From the NCBI GenBank assembly GCA_003497555.1, contig DNNS01000145.1, positions 1 through 5,812 of the forward strand: 5,812 bases of DNA, in the 5' to 3' direction. The notes under the pieces are model-generated. The model was given only the letters and a program-made list of their open reading frames with translations. It did no database searches and was not told the DNA's origin. Source of the stretch: Spirochaetia bacterium. GTDB lineage: Bacteria > Spirochaetota > UBA12135. This document shows, piece after piece, positions 5,780 through 5,812 of this stretch (its first letter is position 1; each line of letters begins with the position of its first letter). Made by a program: the position numbers and the translations under genes.

Positions 5780-5812
5780 AATGAAATTTTTTTTTTTTGA
5801 TGCGTGTATAAA

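Noticed and set aside
1..5812. A defence system, mobile element or CRISPR array.
   Set aside because: No transposase, integrase, direct-repeat array, toxin-antitoxin pair or effector gene was recognised. The Mrr-like domain alone lacks catalytic residues and sits in a housekeeping operon.

Overview
This is an A/T-rich bacterial window with many long T and A tracts. It holds six complete protein genes plus the 3' end of a seventh. No tRNA, rRNA, CRISPR array, transposase or phage gene was seen. The gene content looks like ordinary chromosomal housekeeping. The best guess for the host is a diderm anaerobe, possibly a Treponema-like spirochaete. The reasons are an ExbB/TolQ-type channel, an oxygen-sensitive two-subunit class I fumarase, queuosine synthesis, and a membrane-anchored TPR protein whose architecture resembles treponemal TPR proteins as I remember them. 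That placement is inference from memory, not a search result.

Plus strand, left half (1-2530): the last 41 codons of a MotA/TolQ/ExbB proton-channel protein; the alpha subunit of a [4Fe-4S] fumarate/tartrate hydratase, with no beta subunit next to it; a secreted family 3 solute-binding protein with a strong Shine-Dalgarno site inside a possible hairpin; a textbook intrinsic terminator; and queE (7-carboxy-7-deazaguanine synthase), whose only plausible start codon, a TTG, lies in the T tract of that terminator.

Minus strand, right half (5719 down to 2532): a compact operon transcribed right to left. It encodes a membrane-anchored TPR protein with a degenerate Mrr/restriction-endonuclease-like C-terminal domain, then the 23S rRNA 2'-O-methyltransferase RlmE (TTG start, 12 bases downstream), then a short primary-type sigma-70 factor (385 aa) whose ATG overlaps the rlmE stop as ATGA. 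A candidate promoter and ribosome-binding site precede the TPR gene. The operon converges on queE with one base between the two stop codons and no visible terminator between them.

I found no clear undescribed multi-gene system. The points most worth a second look are the terminator/start overlap at queE, the possible Shine-Dalgarno-sequestering hairpin before the solute-binding protein, the TPR-Mrr-like fusion beside a sigma factor, and the orphan fumarase alpha subunit.
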